Shown one piece after another: positions 44,011 to 55,589 of a DNA stretch of 64,000 bases. Below the pieces are notes generated by a model. That model did not search any database, was not told the origin of the DNA, and saw nothing but the letters and a program-made list of their open reading frames with translations. The DNA is from Poa pratensis (Eukaryota; Streptophyta; Magnoliopsida; Poales; Poaceae): positions 1,259,761-1,323,760 of the forward strand of contig CAMZMU010000035.1 in the NCBI GenBank assembly GCA_947311845.1, read 5' to 3'. The position numbers and the translations under genes were made by a program. Within the stretch, counting starts at the first letter, position 1. Every line of letters starts with the position of its first letter.

Positions 44011-45910
44011 AGAAGAAAATGGCGCGCTTTGCCGCGCCCAGAGAGACCAAGATGCATGATTTTATCTGATGACACCGTGTCAACATATAGTAAAATCGAG
44101 TTAATGAACAACTCACTGTATATCATATAAATTAATATTACATGATAGAGATGGACCGACCCTAATAACATGTGACGCTCTACCGACTTGGACGTTACAA
44201 CCCTCAGCTGCAGTTGTGGCACATGTTAGTTTTCTTTTTTGCCAGGAAGTGGTACATGTTAGCTGTCACCTGAAGTTACAATGTATACTTAAGTACCTGA
44301 AACAAGCCCAAAGGATAATTGGAAATAATGGTGTATTTTTTGCACTTTTTTGCGGCATCTTGCTGGTGTTTTTCCAAAGTTTGCTAAATGCAAAGAACCT
44401 GGAACATAAAACATCTCATACAGAATTCACATCCTATTTCCATATCATGATAGTCAATCAGATCCCTGAATATAGAATCAAGATACGTCGAAGAACTGTG
44501 AACTATAAACAGCCATATCAAAGTAACCACTTCTCGTAATTTCCAAGTCACTTTGATGGTCACATAACAATTTCTGGATACCAGTAAATATCTTCAGGCT
44601 TCAGCGCCTCTCTCTCAACAAGCAACAAGATGCAGCAAGAATAATCCCATGAAATAGTTCAGCTTGATCTCCACCCAGCTTAACAAATCAACACGAAGAC
44701 TTCAAACCTGAATTTTCAAACACCATTACTGCTTAGACAACTGCAATATAATTCTAGGACCGTGGACAAGCTTCCATCTATTCATGCTCCATCATGCCTT
44801 TTCTAGGATATGGTATTAAGTTTCCTGCACGAGAGAATATATTGATGCACATTAGTGTATGGCAGAGCTTAACCATAGTTGATCACTTGATTTCAAGGCA
44901 AAGTTACGAAAGCATCTTGAGCAGATAAAGAGACAGTCATCAGGAGAAACCTACTTGTACTAATCCCTGTGAGGCTGTACCTGCCGACTGCAAAGCATTT
45001 CAGCTGAATACATGATTTTTGGGCATTCGTCTTGCTCAAGGCTCCAACCAAAATCGAGTTGAGAGAACATATCATAGCTCTATCAGGGAACTTAATGGTA
45101 GCAATATGGGAACTTAATGGTAGCAATATCACAATAATCATGACGTTTACTCAACTTGAAGCATATTCCTAAGGTGATTACAACAAACAAGAAAGGCCCC
45201 CGGGAATGCAAGCATAGACATGTAAAACATATTCAACAGTGTGGCTATATGGTTCTCTTATTATGTATTCTGCACTAAAATACATTCTAAATGTTCATTC
45301 TGGCTTTGCATGTCTCAGAGCTATGACTATCTACGTACAGGAGCCTTATAAATACATTCAAATGTGCTTCAGGACAATTAAAGAAGAAGTTGCTAAATCC
45401 TTGGAATCAAGAGCATTGCCACTCTATTGTAATCTCATACTACGTACTATGATCCATTCACTGAATTTTGCTGATTTCACAGACTTCTTTCATAAAGCAT
45501 GACCGTATCAAACATACTGGGATACTGAGTGTGCTACTTTACCTTGATTCGAACTTGTTTCGTCTTTTTTTTACAAATGCGATTAAAACTTGAAGTGCTT
45601 TAGCTACATGCAGTATATAGCACCCAGCTGCGCTTGAACTGGCTTCTAACTTAAGATGAATAAGATTCTAGAGTGAATATTCCGCAAGGCTCATGCTCTA
45701 CCTAATAGGTGTGTCTATTAGCCTGCCCATAGCTGAGGCACTTCTAAAATCTGGTGGATGGTCCAAAAACGCATAGTAGTGTCATCCAAAAACGCATTAC
45801 TTTAATTTTGGGTCTTCTGAACCCAATAATTTATGCATTATTTCACAGAAAACTGTGCTCTAGCTATGGTAAACAGGGTTAAGTTGCATTACATATACCT
45901 GGAACTCTTG
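44011..45910. other. Low-GC DNA, possibly introns or 3' flank of a host gene
   Basis: No repeat family is recognised and open frames are short. The composition resembles genic intron DNA of grasses, and the LTR element at 45916 inserted into it. The same DNA continues at 51761. Direct repeats of GGGAACTTAATGGTAGCAAT occur at about 45086 and 45107. Confidence 0.35.
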
Positions 45911-45915
45911 GGACT

Positions 45916-47365
45916 TGTCGTGGTGGGAACACGCAGATGCCTAGGGGTAGGCTTAGTCTGGGGCCGAACGTACGCTTGAGGATTCGGGGAGGGATTGCGC
46001 AATTGAGTCGCACACGAAGAACACTGCAAACACAAAGATCTACCCTGCTTCGGGGCCCTCATGAGGAGGTAAAACCCCTACTGCAGCATCTATCCTACTT
46101 TGGTGTATTTCCCTCTGTATACGCAGTGCGTACAAATGCTCCTCGAGCTGTATACCTCCAAGTGCTTCTAATTATGCCTCTAATCACTGCTAATTAAGCT
46201 GCTAATCCCCAGAGAGGAGAGCTCCCGTGGGGGGAAATGAGCCCAGGGGCCTCGTGTGTCCTCCCCTTGCCTCTCCCCCTGGTGCTCTTTATATAGAGAG
46301 AGCCCAGGGGACAACAAGGAGACAAGGGGACAAGCAGGGACAAGAAACACTATTCTAGATACACTGTAGCAGACATGACTGATGGGGTCTTGTCAGCACT
46401 GTTCACGCGTCACTGTAGTTGTACTGTTGTCACATCCCGGGCACTGTAGCCACGCTGCCTGTGTCATCCTGCTTGTCCTGTAGCGTCTGTCTTCTGGAGG
46501 TGACAGAGCATCTGGTACTTGACGAGGTAGCTGCTGGATGCTGGAGATGCCGGAGACGTACGCTGCAGCCGAGATGAATGAGTCTCAGACTAGCCGAGAT
46601 GAGGATCTCCGCCGAAGACCTCGGATGGAACCTCGCTCCAGCCAAGCTGCTGGATACCTCGGATTGAAGTAGCGCCTGGCTCCGGTCGATGAAGCCCCTG
46701 ACGATCTTGGTCCACGACGACCGACGCAGGGCTTGTGCGAGGGAGCAGCACGCGGCGATGACTCGGTCGATGAAGTCCAGCCGAGGTAACGCCGTAACGG
46801 GATCGTGGCCCAGCCGAAGTACGGGAGCCTCGGTCTGATCCGAAGCGCTGGAGCGAAGCTGGACTCCCGAGGCACTCAGAACTCGGCCCACCCGAAGTGA
46901 ACAGAACTCGGCCCGAACAGAGATAGAGCAGAAGTCGGCCCGCCCTGGATAGGATACCTCGGCCTGGGAACTGACCTCGGCTGGAGATACGTCGGCCCGT
47001 CCTAGACAGGGCAAGGTCGGCCCATCGAGACTGTGGTGCTTCGGTCCGGCTGGGGCTGGAAGAATGCTTCGGCCCACCGAGGTAACCACTTGGCCCAGGC
47101 GATGGAGATGGTGGCCTGCTCCGGAGTGTGGCCTGTTCCGAGATAACTAGACCTCGGCCCACCTGAGGTAAACAGCTTCCAGGCCGCCCAGGTAAATGAA
47201 TTTCGGCCCAGTTTTGGTTGTGTCGGTCTGGATTCAGCCTAACTCGGCCCAGTCTAGTTTTTCTCCCTTTTCACTTATCTTTTACTCATATAACTCCGGT
47301 TTCTATCTCTTTTACCGACATAACAACCACCTGACTTTGGGGTACCGGGGATTACATCCCCGACA
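45916..47365 (-). repeat. 3' LTR (left copy)
   Basis: Aligned by eye with the right LTR, it shows about 22 substitutions, mostly transitions, and two one-base indels (about 1.5 percent). The minus strand begins TGTCGGGGATGTAATCCCC, where GGGGAT...ATCCCC is a short inverted repeat. Many CCTCGGCCC phrases occur. Long open frames inside it differ between the two copies through indels and are not genes. Confidence 0.95.
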
Positions 47366-47907
47366 TTAGTCCCTGAGGCTGCGGGGGACTCGCAGAGTCG
47401 CGCGCAGTCTTACAAAAATAAATGCCACCATCGAAACCTCCATGTACACGACCTCCTGCGTGTACGGGCGCCATAATAATTCGGTCGTCTTTGCCATGCC
47501 TTCCAGGCCAATTGCGACATCCGGTTGACCGAGCTCACCCGAATCAACAACGAGATGGACAGTTTGTACTGGAAATGTGTTGCCTGCATGGTCACCATTA
47601 TATGTCGGTTCTTGGCCCTCCTGGCCTTTACCGAACTCGGATGTCGCCAGCGCCGGTTAGCCCACCTGGCTTTTACCGAACTTGGATGCCGCCAGCGTCG
47701 GTTAGCCCTCCTGGCTTTAACCGAACTTGGATGCCGCCAGCGTCGGTTAGACCGACATAGACCTACGTGTTAGTATCTCATATGTCTCGGTACCTCGGCC
47801 ACTCTGGGCATATCACATATGTCTCGATACCTCGGCCCCTCTGGTAGCCACTCTGGGCATATCACATATCTCGATACCTCGGATGTCTGGTAGCCACTCT
47901 GGGTGCT

Positions 47908-48342
47908 TACCGACATAGATGTCTCCAGCCACTGCTGGTTTGACATAAGCATATCTGGAATGCCGGTTTTAGCCACTCCGGGCGTATACCGACATAGATG
48001 TCTCCAGCCACTGCTGGTTTGACATAAGCATATCTCGAATGCCATTTTTAGCCACTCCGGGCGTATACCGACATAGATGTCTCCAGCCACTGCTGGTTTG
48101 ACATAAGCATATCTCGAATGCCGGTTTTAGCCACTCCGGGCGTATACCGACATAGATGTCTCCAGCCACTGCTGGTTTGACATAAGCATATCTCGAATGC
48201 CGGTTTTAGCCACTCCGGGCGTATACCGACATAGATGTCTCCAGCCACTGCTGGTTTGACATAAGCATATCTCGAATGCCGGTTTTAGCCACTCCGGGCG
48301 TATACCGACATAGATGTCTCCAGCCACTGCTGGTTTGACATA
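47908..48342. repeat. Minisatellite, 79-bp unit, 5.5 copies
   Basis: Units start at 47908, 47987, 48066, 48145, 48224 and 48303 with TACCGACATAGATGTCTCC and are almost identical. They lie in the internal region of the LTR element. The overlapping open frames are by-products of the repeat. Confidence 0.95.
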
Positions 48343-48635
48343 TAACCTGCGAAAACATATCTCAAAGGTTGCCTCTGGCTAACAAACATAAACAAAGATC
48401 TGGTATGCCAATGATGCCATGACACGCTGGCAAACAGAATAAACGGCGATGAGGGATATGGAATGATGTCATGATATTGTGACCAACCGAAATGAACGGC
48501 GATCCGGGATGGGGAATGATACCGTGATACTGTGGTAAACCGAAATACACGGCGATCTAGAGAATACCAATAATGCTAGGGTACCTTGGATAATTTTGAC
48601 ATAACCACAATAACCATGATACCTTGGATCTCCGT

Positions 48636-48797
48636 TATGACCCGGATTTCCATTATGATCCGGATTTCAATTATGACCCGGATTTCAATTATAACCCGGA
48701 TTTCCGATATGATCCGGATTTCCAATATGACCCGGATTTTCAATCTGATCCGGACTTCCAATATGACTTGGATTTCCAATATGACCCGGATTTTCAG
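48636..48797. repeat. Minisatellite, 18-bp unit, nine copies, coding-like
   Basis: Nine contiguous units of TATGACCCGGATTTCCAA type fill exactly 162 bases. Because 18 is a multiple of three, the plus strand stays open and spells a repeated YDPDFQ-like hexapeptide. The minus strand spells EIRVII-like units. No ORF start, gag domain or ribosome context supports translation. Confidence 0.93.
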
Positions 48798-49317
48798 GAT
48801 ACCTCAGTAACGAACATTCTCAACAAAACCGATGTCACCTATCCACGTTAGTCCAACATACATACCATGAAGAATACTTAATGGGAACAACAACTTTACT
48901 TAACCGAGGCAGACTAGCTATAACACTTGATAGAAAACGAATCTAACAGGAGGTACTATGCACAAAGATCTAGACTCGGTTTCAACCGAGTCCCCGAGTT
49001 ACTTTTCTTATCTAGGAGAAGGTGCAAAACAGACTGGCTACCCAGTCCCCAGGTCAAGACATCTTGTCCCGGGTAGAACACTAGACAAAAAGCGAAGGGG
49101 CAGCACCCGAGCAACGTTTGAGACAAAGTAAAACTGGACTGGCTATCCAGTCCCCGGGTCAAAACACTTTACCCCGGGGAAACAACTAATCATAGCAAGG
49201 TAGAAACGAGGGGGCAATCCCTGAGTACTATTTGAGACTATCTAAAAGCATGAGCAGACATATAAATGATACTTACAAGGCCAGGATGTTGGAGAAGTCT
49301 TAACTCGGATTCTCCCA

Positions 49318-49822
49318 AGATACCTCGGACTTCAGAACAGCTCGGACAGAAACACCTCAGACAGAAACACCTCGGATTACAAAACAGCTCGGACAGAACA
49401 CCTCGGACAGAACACCGCGGACAGAACACCTCGGATTACAGAACAACTCGGACAGAAACACCTCGGATAGAACCCCTCGGACAGAACACCTCGGATTACA
49501 GAACAGCTCGGACAGAACAGCTCGGATTATAGAACAGCTCGGACAGAACACCTCGGACAGAACACCTCAGACAGAACACCTCGGATTACAGAACAGCTCA
49601 GACAGAACACCTCGGATTACAGAACAGCTCAGACAGAACACCTCGGATTACAGAACAGCTCGGACAGAACACCTCGGATTACAGAACAACTCAGATAGAA
49701 CACCTCGGACAGAACACCTCAAACAGAACACCTCGGACAGAACACCTCAGACAGAACACCTCAGACTGAACACCTCGGACAGAACACCTCAGACAGAACA
49801 CCTCGGACAGAACACCTCGGTA
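49318..49822. repeat. Minisatellite, 14/17-bp units, about 35 copies
   Basis: Tandem units ACCTCGGACAGAAC and the longer ACCTCGGATTACAGAAC, with AGCTCGG variants, fill 500 bases. The core CCTCGG also recurs through both LTRs. The unit has no spacer structure and is not a CRISPR array. Confidence 0.93.
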
Positions 49823-50285
49823 ATGAACATTTTCAGCGAAACCGATACCACCTTTCAACGTTAGTCCAACATATATATCATGAAGACTCTAAGGGCACGG
49901 AACTAATCAGAGGCAACGAAGTATAGCATATGCCGAAAAGTAAACATAGCAGTAAAACTATGTACGAGGATGCAAAGTTGGACTCAACCGAGTCCCCGAG
50001 TTACTTTTCTTATCTAGCAGAGGTTTAAGTTTGACTGGTTGGCAAGTCCCCGGGTCAAAACACTTTGCTCCCGGGGAACACAACTATGCATGGCAGGCAG
50101 GGGCAGTCCCGGAGCTATTTTCAGGATTAACTAATCGAGATCTGGTGATGATGCTTGTCGAAGTAGGCTGCGCCTGCCACTGCTTACAGCGGCAAGCTCG
50201 AGCTCGGGGGACAATGGTGATGCCGAGTCCCCGAGTGGCTGAAGAAGGTCCCGTCCGAATTGATCCAGCAAGCGCCACTGTCAGC

Positions 50286-50303
50286 CCCACGGTGGGCGCC
50301 AAC
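50286..50303 (-). other. Putative primer-binding site of the LTR element
   Basis: Immediately inside the right LTR the minus strand reads GTTGGCGCCCACCGTGGG. TGGCGCC-type sites are frequent in Triticeae gypsy elements and pair with a tRNA 3' end. I cannot name the tRNA. It fixes the element's orientation as minus. Confidence 0.6.
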
Positions 50304-51755
50304 TGTCGTGGTGGGAACACGCAGATGCCTAGGGGTAGGCTTAGTCTGGGGCCGAACGTACGCTTGAGGATTCGGGGAGGGATTGCGCAATTGAGTCGCA
50401 CACGAAGAACACTGCAAACACAAAGATCTACCCTGCTTCGGGGCTCTCGTGAGGAGGTAAAACCTCTACTGCAGCATCTATCCTACTTTGGTGTATTTCC
50501 CTCTGTATACGCAGTGCGTACAAATGCTCCTCGAGCTGTATACCTCCAAGTGCTTCTAAGTATGCCTCTAATCACTGCTAATTAAGCTGCTAATCCCCAG
50601 AGAGGAGAGCTCCCGCGGGGGGAAATGAGCCCAGGGACCTCGTGTGTCCTCCCCTTGCCTCTCCCCCTGGTGCTCTTTATATAGAGAGAGCCCAGGGGAC
50701 AACAAGGAGACAAGGGGACAAGCAGGGGACAAGAAACACTATTCTAGGCACACTGTAGCAGACATGACTGATGGGGTCTTGTCAGCACTGTTCATGCGTC
50801 ACTGTAGTTGTACTGTTGTCACATCCCGGGCACTGTAGCCACGCTGCCTGTGTCATCCTGTTTGTCCTGTAGCGTCTATCTTCTAGAGGTGGCAGAGCAT
50901 CTGGTACTTGACGAGGTAGCTGCTGGATGCTGGAGATGCCGGAGACGTACGCTGCAGCCGAGATGAATGAGTCTCGGACCAGCCGAGATGAGGATCTCCG
51001 CCGAAGACCTCGGATGGAACCTCGCTCCAGCCAAGCTGCTGGATACCTCGGATTGAAGTAGCGCCTGGCTCCGGTCGATGAAGCCCCTGACGATCTTGGT
51101 CCACGGACGACCGAGGCAGGGCTTGTGCGAGGGAGCAGCACGCGGCGATGACTCGGTCGATGAAGTCCAGCCGAGGTAACGCCGTAACGGGATCGTGGCC
51201 CAGCCGAAGTACGGGAGCCTCGGTCCGATCCGAAGCGCTGGAGCGAAGCTGGACTCCCGAGGCACTCAGAACTCGGCCCACCCGAAGTGAACATAACTCG
51301 GCCCGAACAGAGATAGAGCAGAAGTCGGCCCGCCCTGGATAGGATACCTCGGCCTGGGAACTGACCTCGGCTGGAGATACGTCGGCCCGTCCTAGACAGG
51401 GCAAGGTCGGCCCATCGAGACTGTGGTGCTTCGGTCCGGCTGGGGCTGGAAGAATGCTTCGGCCCACCGAGGTAACCACTTGGCCCAAGCGATGGAGATG
51501 GTGGCCTGCTCCGGAGTGTGGCCTGTTCCGAGATAACTAGACCTCGGCCCACCTGAGGTAAACAGCTTCCAGGCCGCCCAGGTAAATGAATTCCGGCCCA
51601 GTTTTGGTTGTGTCGGTCTAGATTCAGACTAACTCGGCCCAGTCTAGTTTTTCTCCCTTTTCACTTATCTTTTACTCATATAACTCCGGTTTCTATCTCT
51701 TTTACCGACATAACAACCACCTGACTTTGGGGTACCGGGGATTACATCCCCGACA
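50304..51755 (-). repeat. 5' LTR (right copy)
   Basis: The upstream LTR given the minus orientation. It is two bases longer than the left copy through single-base indels. A TTTATATAGAGAGAG phrase near 50678, with its twin near 46290 in the left copy, lies in the LTR and reads CTCTATATAAAG on the minus strand, a plausible TATA box of the retrotransposon promoter. Confidence 0.95.
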
Positions 51756-51760
51756 GGACT

Positions 51761-52247
51761 TGACCACAAAACTACATACTGCTGCGCTGCCTAAATTTGA
51801 GGAGCTCATTCCCTTGATGGTAATACACACGACGTAAAATTCTACAACCGTTCGAGCAATGTTGTAGCCCCTTTTATTTGTCAGTTCCCATTCCACCATT
51901 AGCTCAGTGAAAACAAAACATACAAACTGTCTAAACTTTGTGTGGCAAAGACATCTGCAATTACATCCAGATAAGAGAACTGAGTGTCACTCTGCTGGCT
52001 AGTGGTCTGTGTGCTTGTTGTTTGAGATTTTTTTTACATCAGGACCAAACACTTTTGCATTATAAATTCATAAACAGTCCAAATAATGTGTAACATCCGT
52101 TATAGATAACATTTCTTGATTAACGCAGTAATAGGTAGCAAGTTTACTATAAACATTTTAGCTATTTGAAAAATACGAATGGTCATTAATTTTAGAATGA
52201 ACTAAGAAAAGAAAGCAATAACGTTTCAATTGACATCATGGATCTAC
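51761..52247. other. Continuation of host DNA right of the LTR element
   Basis: A minus-strand frame is open across the insertion point (about 51761-51899), with a candidate donor at the far side of the element (GTATATG at about 45900), so the element could sit in an exon. This is speculative; no protein family is recognised. Confidence 0.3.
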
Positions 52248-52406
52248 CTCAGAGAGGTGCGGTATATAAGATAGCCTGAAGACTTTGTTTTCCAGTTTAT
52301 CTTCAGCAACCCACATAGAGATATGCTTAAGCAAGAGCTCCTCACGTTCCGCTTTCTTCTTTGCTTTCAGCTTCTCCTTCTCCCTCCAGCTCTCTAGCTT
52401 CTCTTT
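52248..52406 (-). CDS. Likely internal exon of an unrecognised host gene
   Basis: A 159-base exon (53 codons, phase 0) has donor GAG/GTAGAT at 52246-52247. It codes a lysine/glutamate-rich helix, KEKLKAKKKAEREELLLKH, followed by ISMWVAEDKLENKVFRLSY and IPHLSE. The composition suggests a coiled coil or RNA/ribosome-associated protein, but no family is recognised. A minus-strand micro-exon is possible near 53200 (TTTTTCAG acceptor, GTATGC donor) and a first exon near 53700. The gene may be interrupted by the LTR element downstream. Confidence 0.45.
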
Positions 52407-53770
52407 CTTTCATCTATAAACTATCTCATATAATTATACGAACATATTTTTGATGAATGTTTGTATGCGTGATTTTGAACTTGAACAAAGTTAGGAAAAT
52501 CAACAGTAATACAAACATGATATCCAGCAAACGAAGTACAAACAAAAGCATCATCAGAGAACCATTGTAATGGATAGACATGTATGACATGTAAAAAAAA
52601 AATTGCACATTCTTTCTCAATTGGTTGTCAAACTGTGGTTTCCATCCTCTATGTAGGAAAGTGGTAGAACACAACTGAGGTAGCAGCACAAACACTAAAT
52701 CTAAGTTTCATGCCATGATGATCATATAGATTCCACTTCTTAATGATATTTTAGCAAACTTAAGCACTTCTGAATGGAAGTGCGGACGGCACAAAATTAG
52801 AAAATAGAAAACAATCTGGAACCCCCAAGTTCAACTTAAAAATAACCATCTCCCTACACAGGCTATGAGCCTATGAACAACTTGTATTAGAGTGACATTG
52901 TTTCTGCCCAAACCAAAATTATATAAAATAAAACAATCATTTTTGTCAATTACAGTTTCAGTCCAAACCAAAATGAGCATCAAACTGACACGTTTAGTTG
53001 CAAAAACAATGCTCCGTCGTGTATACAACAGGGTATGACATATAGTTACATGATTAATTGCGTGACGTACTACATAGTTTTATCTTTGTGGATAACTCTT
53101 TAGCTAGATTTCCAGATAACATAAGTAGTTCAGCGAACAAAGAAGAATATGACCTTGTGAATCCAAGTGGAGCTAGTTGTGGGCATACCCTTGTACAGCT
53201 GAGAGAGGGAAGCTGATCTGAAAAAGAAAAACACCTTGCTGCATAGTTCATATATATAGTCATATTGATCAAACCTACTCACCTACACCTACAGGATAAA
53301 AAATGTACACCTTGCTGCATCTTAATGCCAAAATACTAAAGTATATCTTAGTTGCAGTTACCGAATCTGGTTCAAGTACAGCTTATTAAGGTGACAGAGA
53401 AAATATACTAAAAGGGGACATCACCGTTTCTGTCCTCAGCTGGAAAGCTAAATGTCGACGGGATCATTGGACCGTCTCAGCCACTCTCGGTTCACCATTC
53501 TCTATTCTCAAATAGCAAATATCTGAACACAATTCTCAATCTTACAGCAAATTATTTTATTCGAGTGGCCTTACAGCAAATTATTAACTAATTCACTCGC
53601 AGCTAAACACAACAGTAGCCAGTAGCAGTGTCGCAGTAGCACAATCTGCACAGAAGTACAGAAGAGCAGAAGAGAAGCAAGGCAGGGGAAGGTCCTTACA
53701 TTGCAAGTTTCATCCGTACAGGAGAAGGAGAAGAATAGCACGCCCGGGCTGAGCAGTAGCACAGGCTGCC
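52407..53770. other. AT-rich DNA resembling introns of a minus-strand gene
   Basis: No repeat family is recognised. At 53700-53770 a GC-richer stretch with a possible donor (GCAAT/GTAAGG on the minus strand) could be the end of a first exon or leader. Function unknown. Confidence 0.3.
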
Positions 53771-54553
53771 GTTCACCGTGTCGCTAGCCGCGTCACCGCT
53801 CTCCGGCGTCGACGGTCCGAAGGTGGTGGTGCGGCGGCCTGGCGGTGGCGGGGACGGAGATGCGCCGGCAGCCCGAGTCGGAGATGCGACGGAGACGGAG
53901 ATGCGACGGAGACGGAGATGCGCCGACGACCAGGACAGCGACGCGCCGGCGGCCCGGCTCCGACATGCTCAGATGCGGCCAGGACGAAGATGGGCTGAGG
54001 CGAGGTTGACCGTGAGGATGCCGGGCGACGTGTGGAGATGTGGTGGCGGCGCGGCGCCCGTCCCTGCTCTGCCGCGCGTGGAGGCGAGCTAGGTCACGAA
54101 TCGATCTCGCCGGCATTGGGATGGCGAGGCCAAACACCACCAGACCCACTAGCGTACCCTGGCCAGCGCCGCCGTATGCCGTCGCAGCTCCGGCGCCATC
54201 TGGTCCCTCCAAGATCCAGCACGTCGCAGCTCCGGCGCCGTCTGGTCCCTCCAGGATCCAGCACGTCGCCGCCTATCAGTGCCTCGTCGCGGGAGAGGGA
54301 GGTAGGGATCCAGTGGTAAGGCGGTGGAGGCGGTCGTGGGCTGGTACCGCCGTGTCTGGGGGAGACCGAGAGAGGCGACGCCAAAGCCCTTTTCTGTGGA
54401 GAGAGGTGAAAGACGGGCTGAGACGGTGCACCGACTATGCTGAACCGACTAAATTGATGGTTAGGATGGATCCACTTTTTAGCCAACAAATCAGGAACGT
54501 ATAAACCAGAGGATCAAGGAGAGCTCACCATTTCTTGTGGGATTGTAGTTGTA
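53771..54553. other. GC-rich region, possible promoter/first-exon area
   Basis: Strongly GC-rich with repeated CGACGGAGACGGAGATGCG phrases and a 42-bp tandem duplication (54181-54264, two copies around GCTCCGGCGCC). Open frames occur on both strands without a domain. Such GC-rich leaders are common at the 5' ends of grass genes, which fits the minus-strand exon at 52248, but no start codon can be chosen. Confidence 0.3.
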
Positions 54554-54670
54554 GAGATGTACCTTAAGATTACCAATTAAATGTTGTGTTGATTAATTAT
54601 TTAATTGCAAGCGATAAATACAACTCCTTCTGTATGGATAAGTGGATAGCTACGTGCCACTACAAGCTTA
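54554..54670 (-). repeat. Copy of the upstream region of the peptide-gene family
   Basis: Contains TACCAATTAAA, TTGATTAATTATT, CTGTATGGATAAGTGGATAG and GTGGATAGCTACGTGCCACT in the same order class as 33830-33980, upstream of the cysteine-rich peptide fragment. It is either the relic of another family member or a dispersed repeat. Confidence 0.5.
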
Positions 54671-54678
54671 TATATGTA

Positions 54679-54740
54679 TTCCCTCCGTCCGGAATTAGAT
54701 GTCGTTGAAATGAGTGAATCTACACAACTATACTCCCATG
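54679..54740. mobile_element. Truncated Stowaway MITE (one end)
   Basis: Starts TTCCCTCCGTCCGGAATTAG after a TA, the usual Stowaway end, but no inverted partner follows. Only the first half remains. Confidence 0.6.
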
Positions 54741-55589
54741 ATTTATTTCTGAGCTGTTAATGGTACACTTCGGCCCTGTGGGGTGAATTGGGCATCTAGT
54801 CAGCCCATGAAAGTCATGTTTGGTTGCCCGCACTATGTCCTTGCCAGACCCGGGTCAGACTGGTGCTTCATCGTGGATGGAATTTGTGATTCACGTTGTT
54901 TGTTTAGCCCCACAATTTGGATTATATTTTGTTTAGGACCCTCTTGAGGAGGGCAGTGCATTCCTACAATTCTTATAGAAAAAGAGATTTGGCCTAATTT
55001 ATAAGGTAACCGGTCCTAAAAACATGCATTGTCCTATTTATGAGGCAAACTGTACCAAAAAATGCACACGCGGGGAACCTGTCGTCCACCACCACGGCAA
55101 AAAAAACACCTCTGACTCCAGGACCGCTGACCTGAGTTACACCACTCGGCATAAATGCTGCACACGAGACACAACGCCGCAAGACCCAGCTGTCTCGTAG
55201 CCCCAGTTATCCAGGCGACCATCCTCGCCGCCCTGACGTAGCTAGCTACCATAACGATGGAATTCGAACTAGCCGGGTCGATGGTCTCGTTGCACACGCA
55301 GCTCCAGTGTTACCCAAATCATGTTAGGCCACGGTTTTGCCCCATAAAACCGTCGTCGCATAGTAGACAGAGGCCGCCGCTTTGAGGCACCACCACCGTC
55401 TGGGTATATGCACTAGAATATTACTCAGCAAGCGAACTCGGTTGTATGACCCGTCTAATATTTCCTAAGTGTATTTATAAGTTATCAATTGTCCTTGAAC
55501 ATCGTTAATAACATGGATCATTGAATATGTGATTCGGTTGTGTAACTCTAACAATCTCTAATTCCCCAACCTCTACATCAAAATGATGC
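54741..55589. other. Intergenic DNA
   Basis: A minus-strand frame at 55034-55297 (C- and R-rich) has no recognisable domain. No repeat family is recognised. Confidence 0.35.

Larger units (their letters stand above)
45916..51755 (-). mobile_element. Non-autonomous LTR retrotransposon (LARD-like), complete
   Basis: A 5,840-bp element with LTRs of 1,450 bp (45916-47365) and 1,452 bp (50304-51755), flanked by the 5-bp target duplication GGACT (45911-45915, 51756-51760). LTRs start TG and end CA. A primer-binding-like GTTGGCGCCCACCGTGG lies next to the right LTR on the minus strand, so transcription runs right to left. The 2.9-kb interior has no gag, protease, integrase or reverse transcriptase and consists largely of three tandem repeat arrays. 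It must have moved using proteins from another, probably gypsy-class, element. Confidence 0.93.

Noticed and set aside
47969..48327. Repeated 66-codon minus-strand frames
   Set aside because: They are the same 79-bp tandem unit read in shifting phases. No start context or domain.
49318..49822. Short tandem repeats that might recall a CRISPR array
   Set aside because: Units of 14 to 17 bases abut without unique spacers, lie inside a plant LTR element, and the genome is eukaryotic.
50782..51552. Open frame of 256 codons on the minus strand in the LTR
   Set aside because: The twin LTR breaks the same frame by indels and substitutions, and the protein has no retroviral-type domain. It is a by-product of GC-rich LTR sequence.
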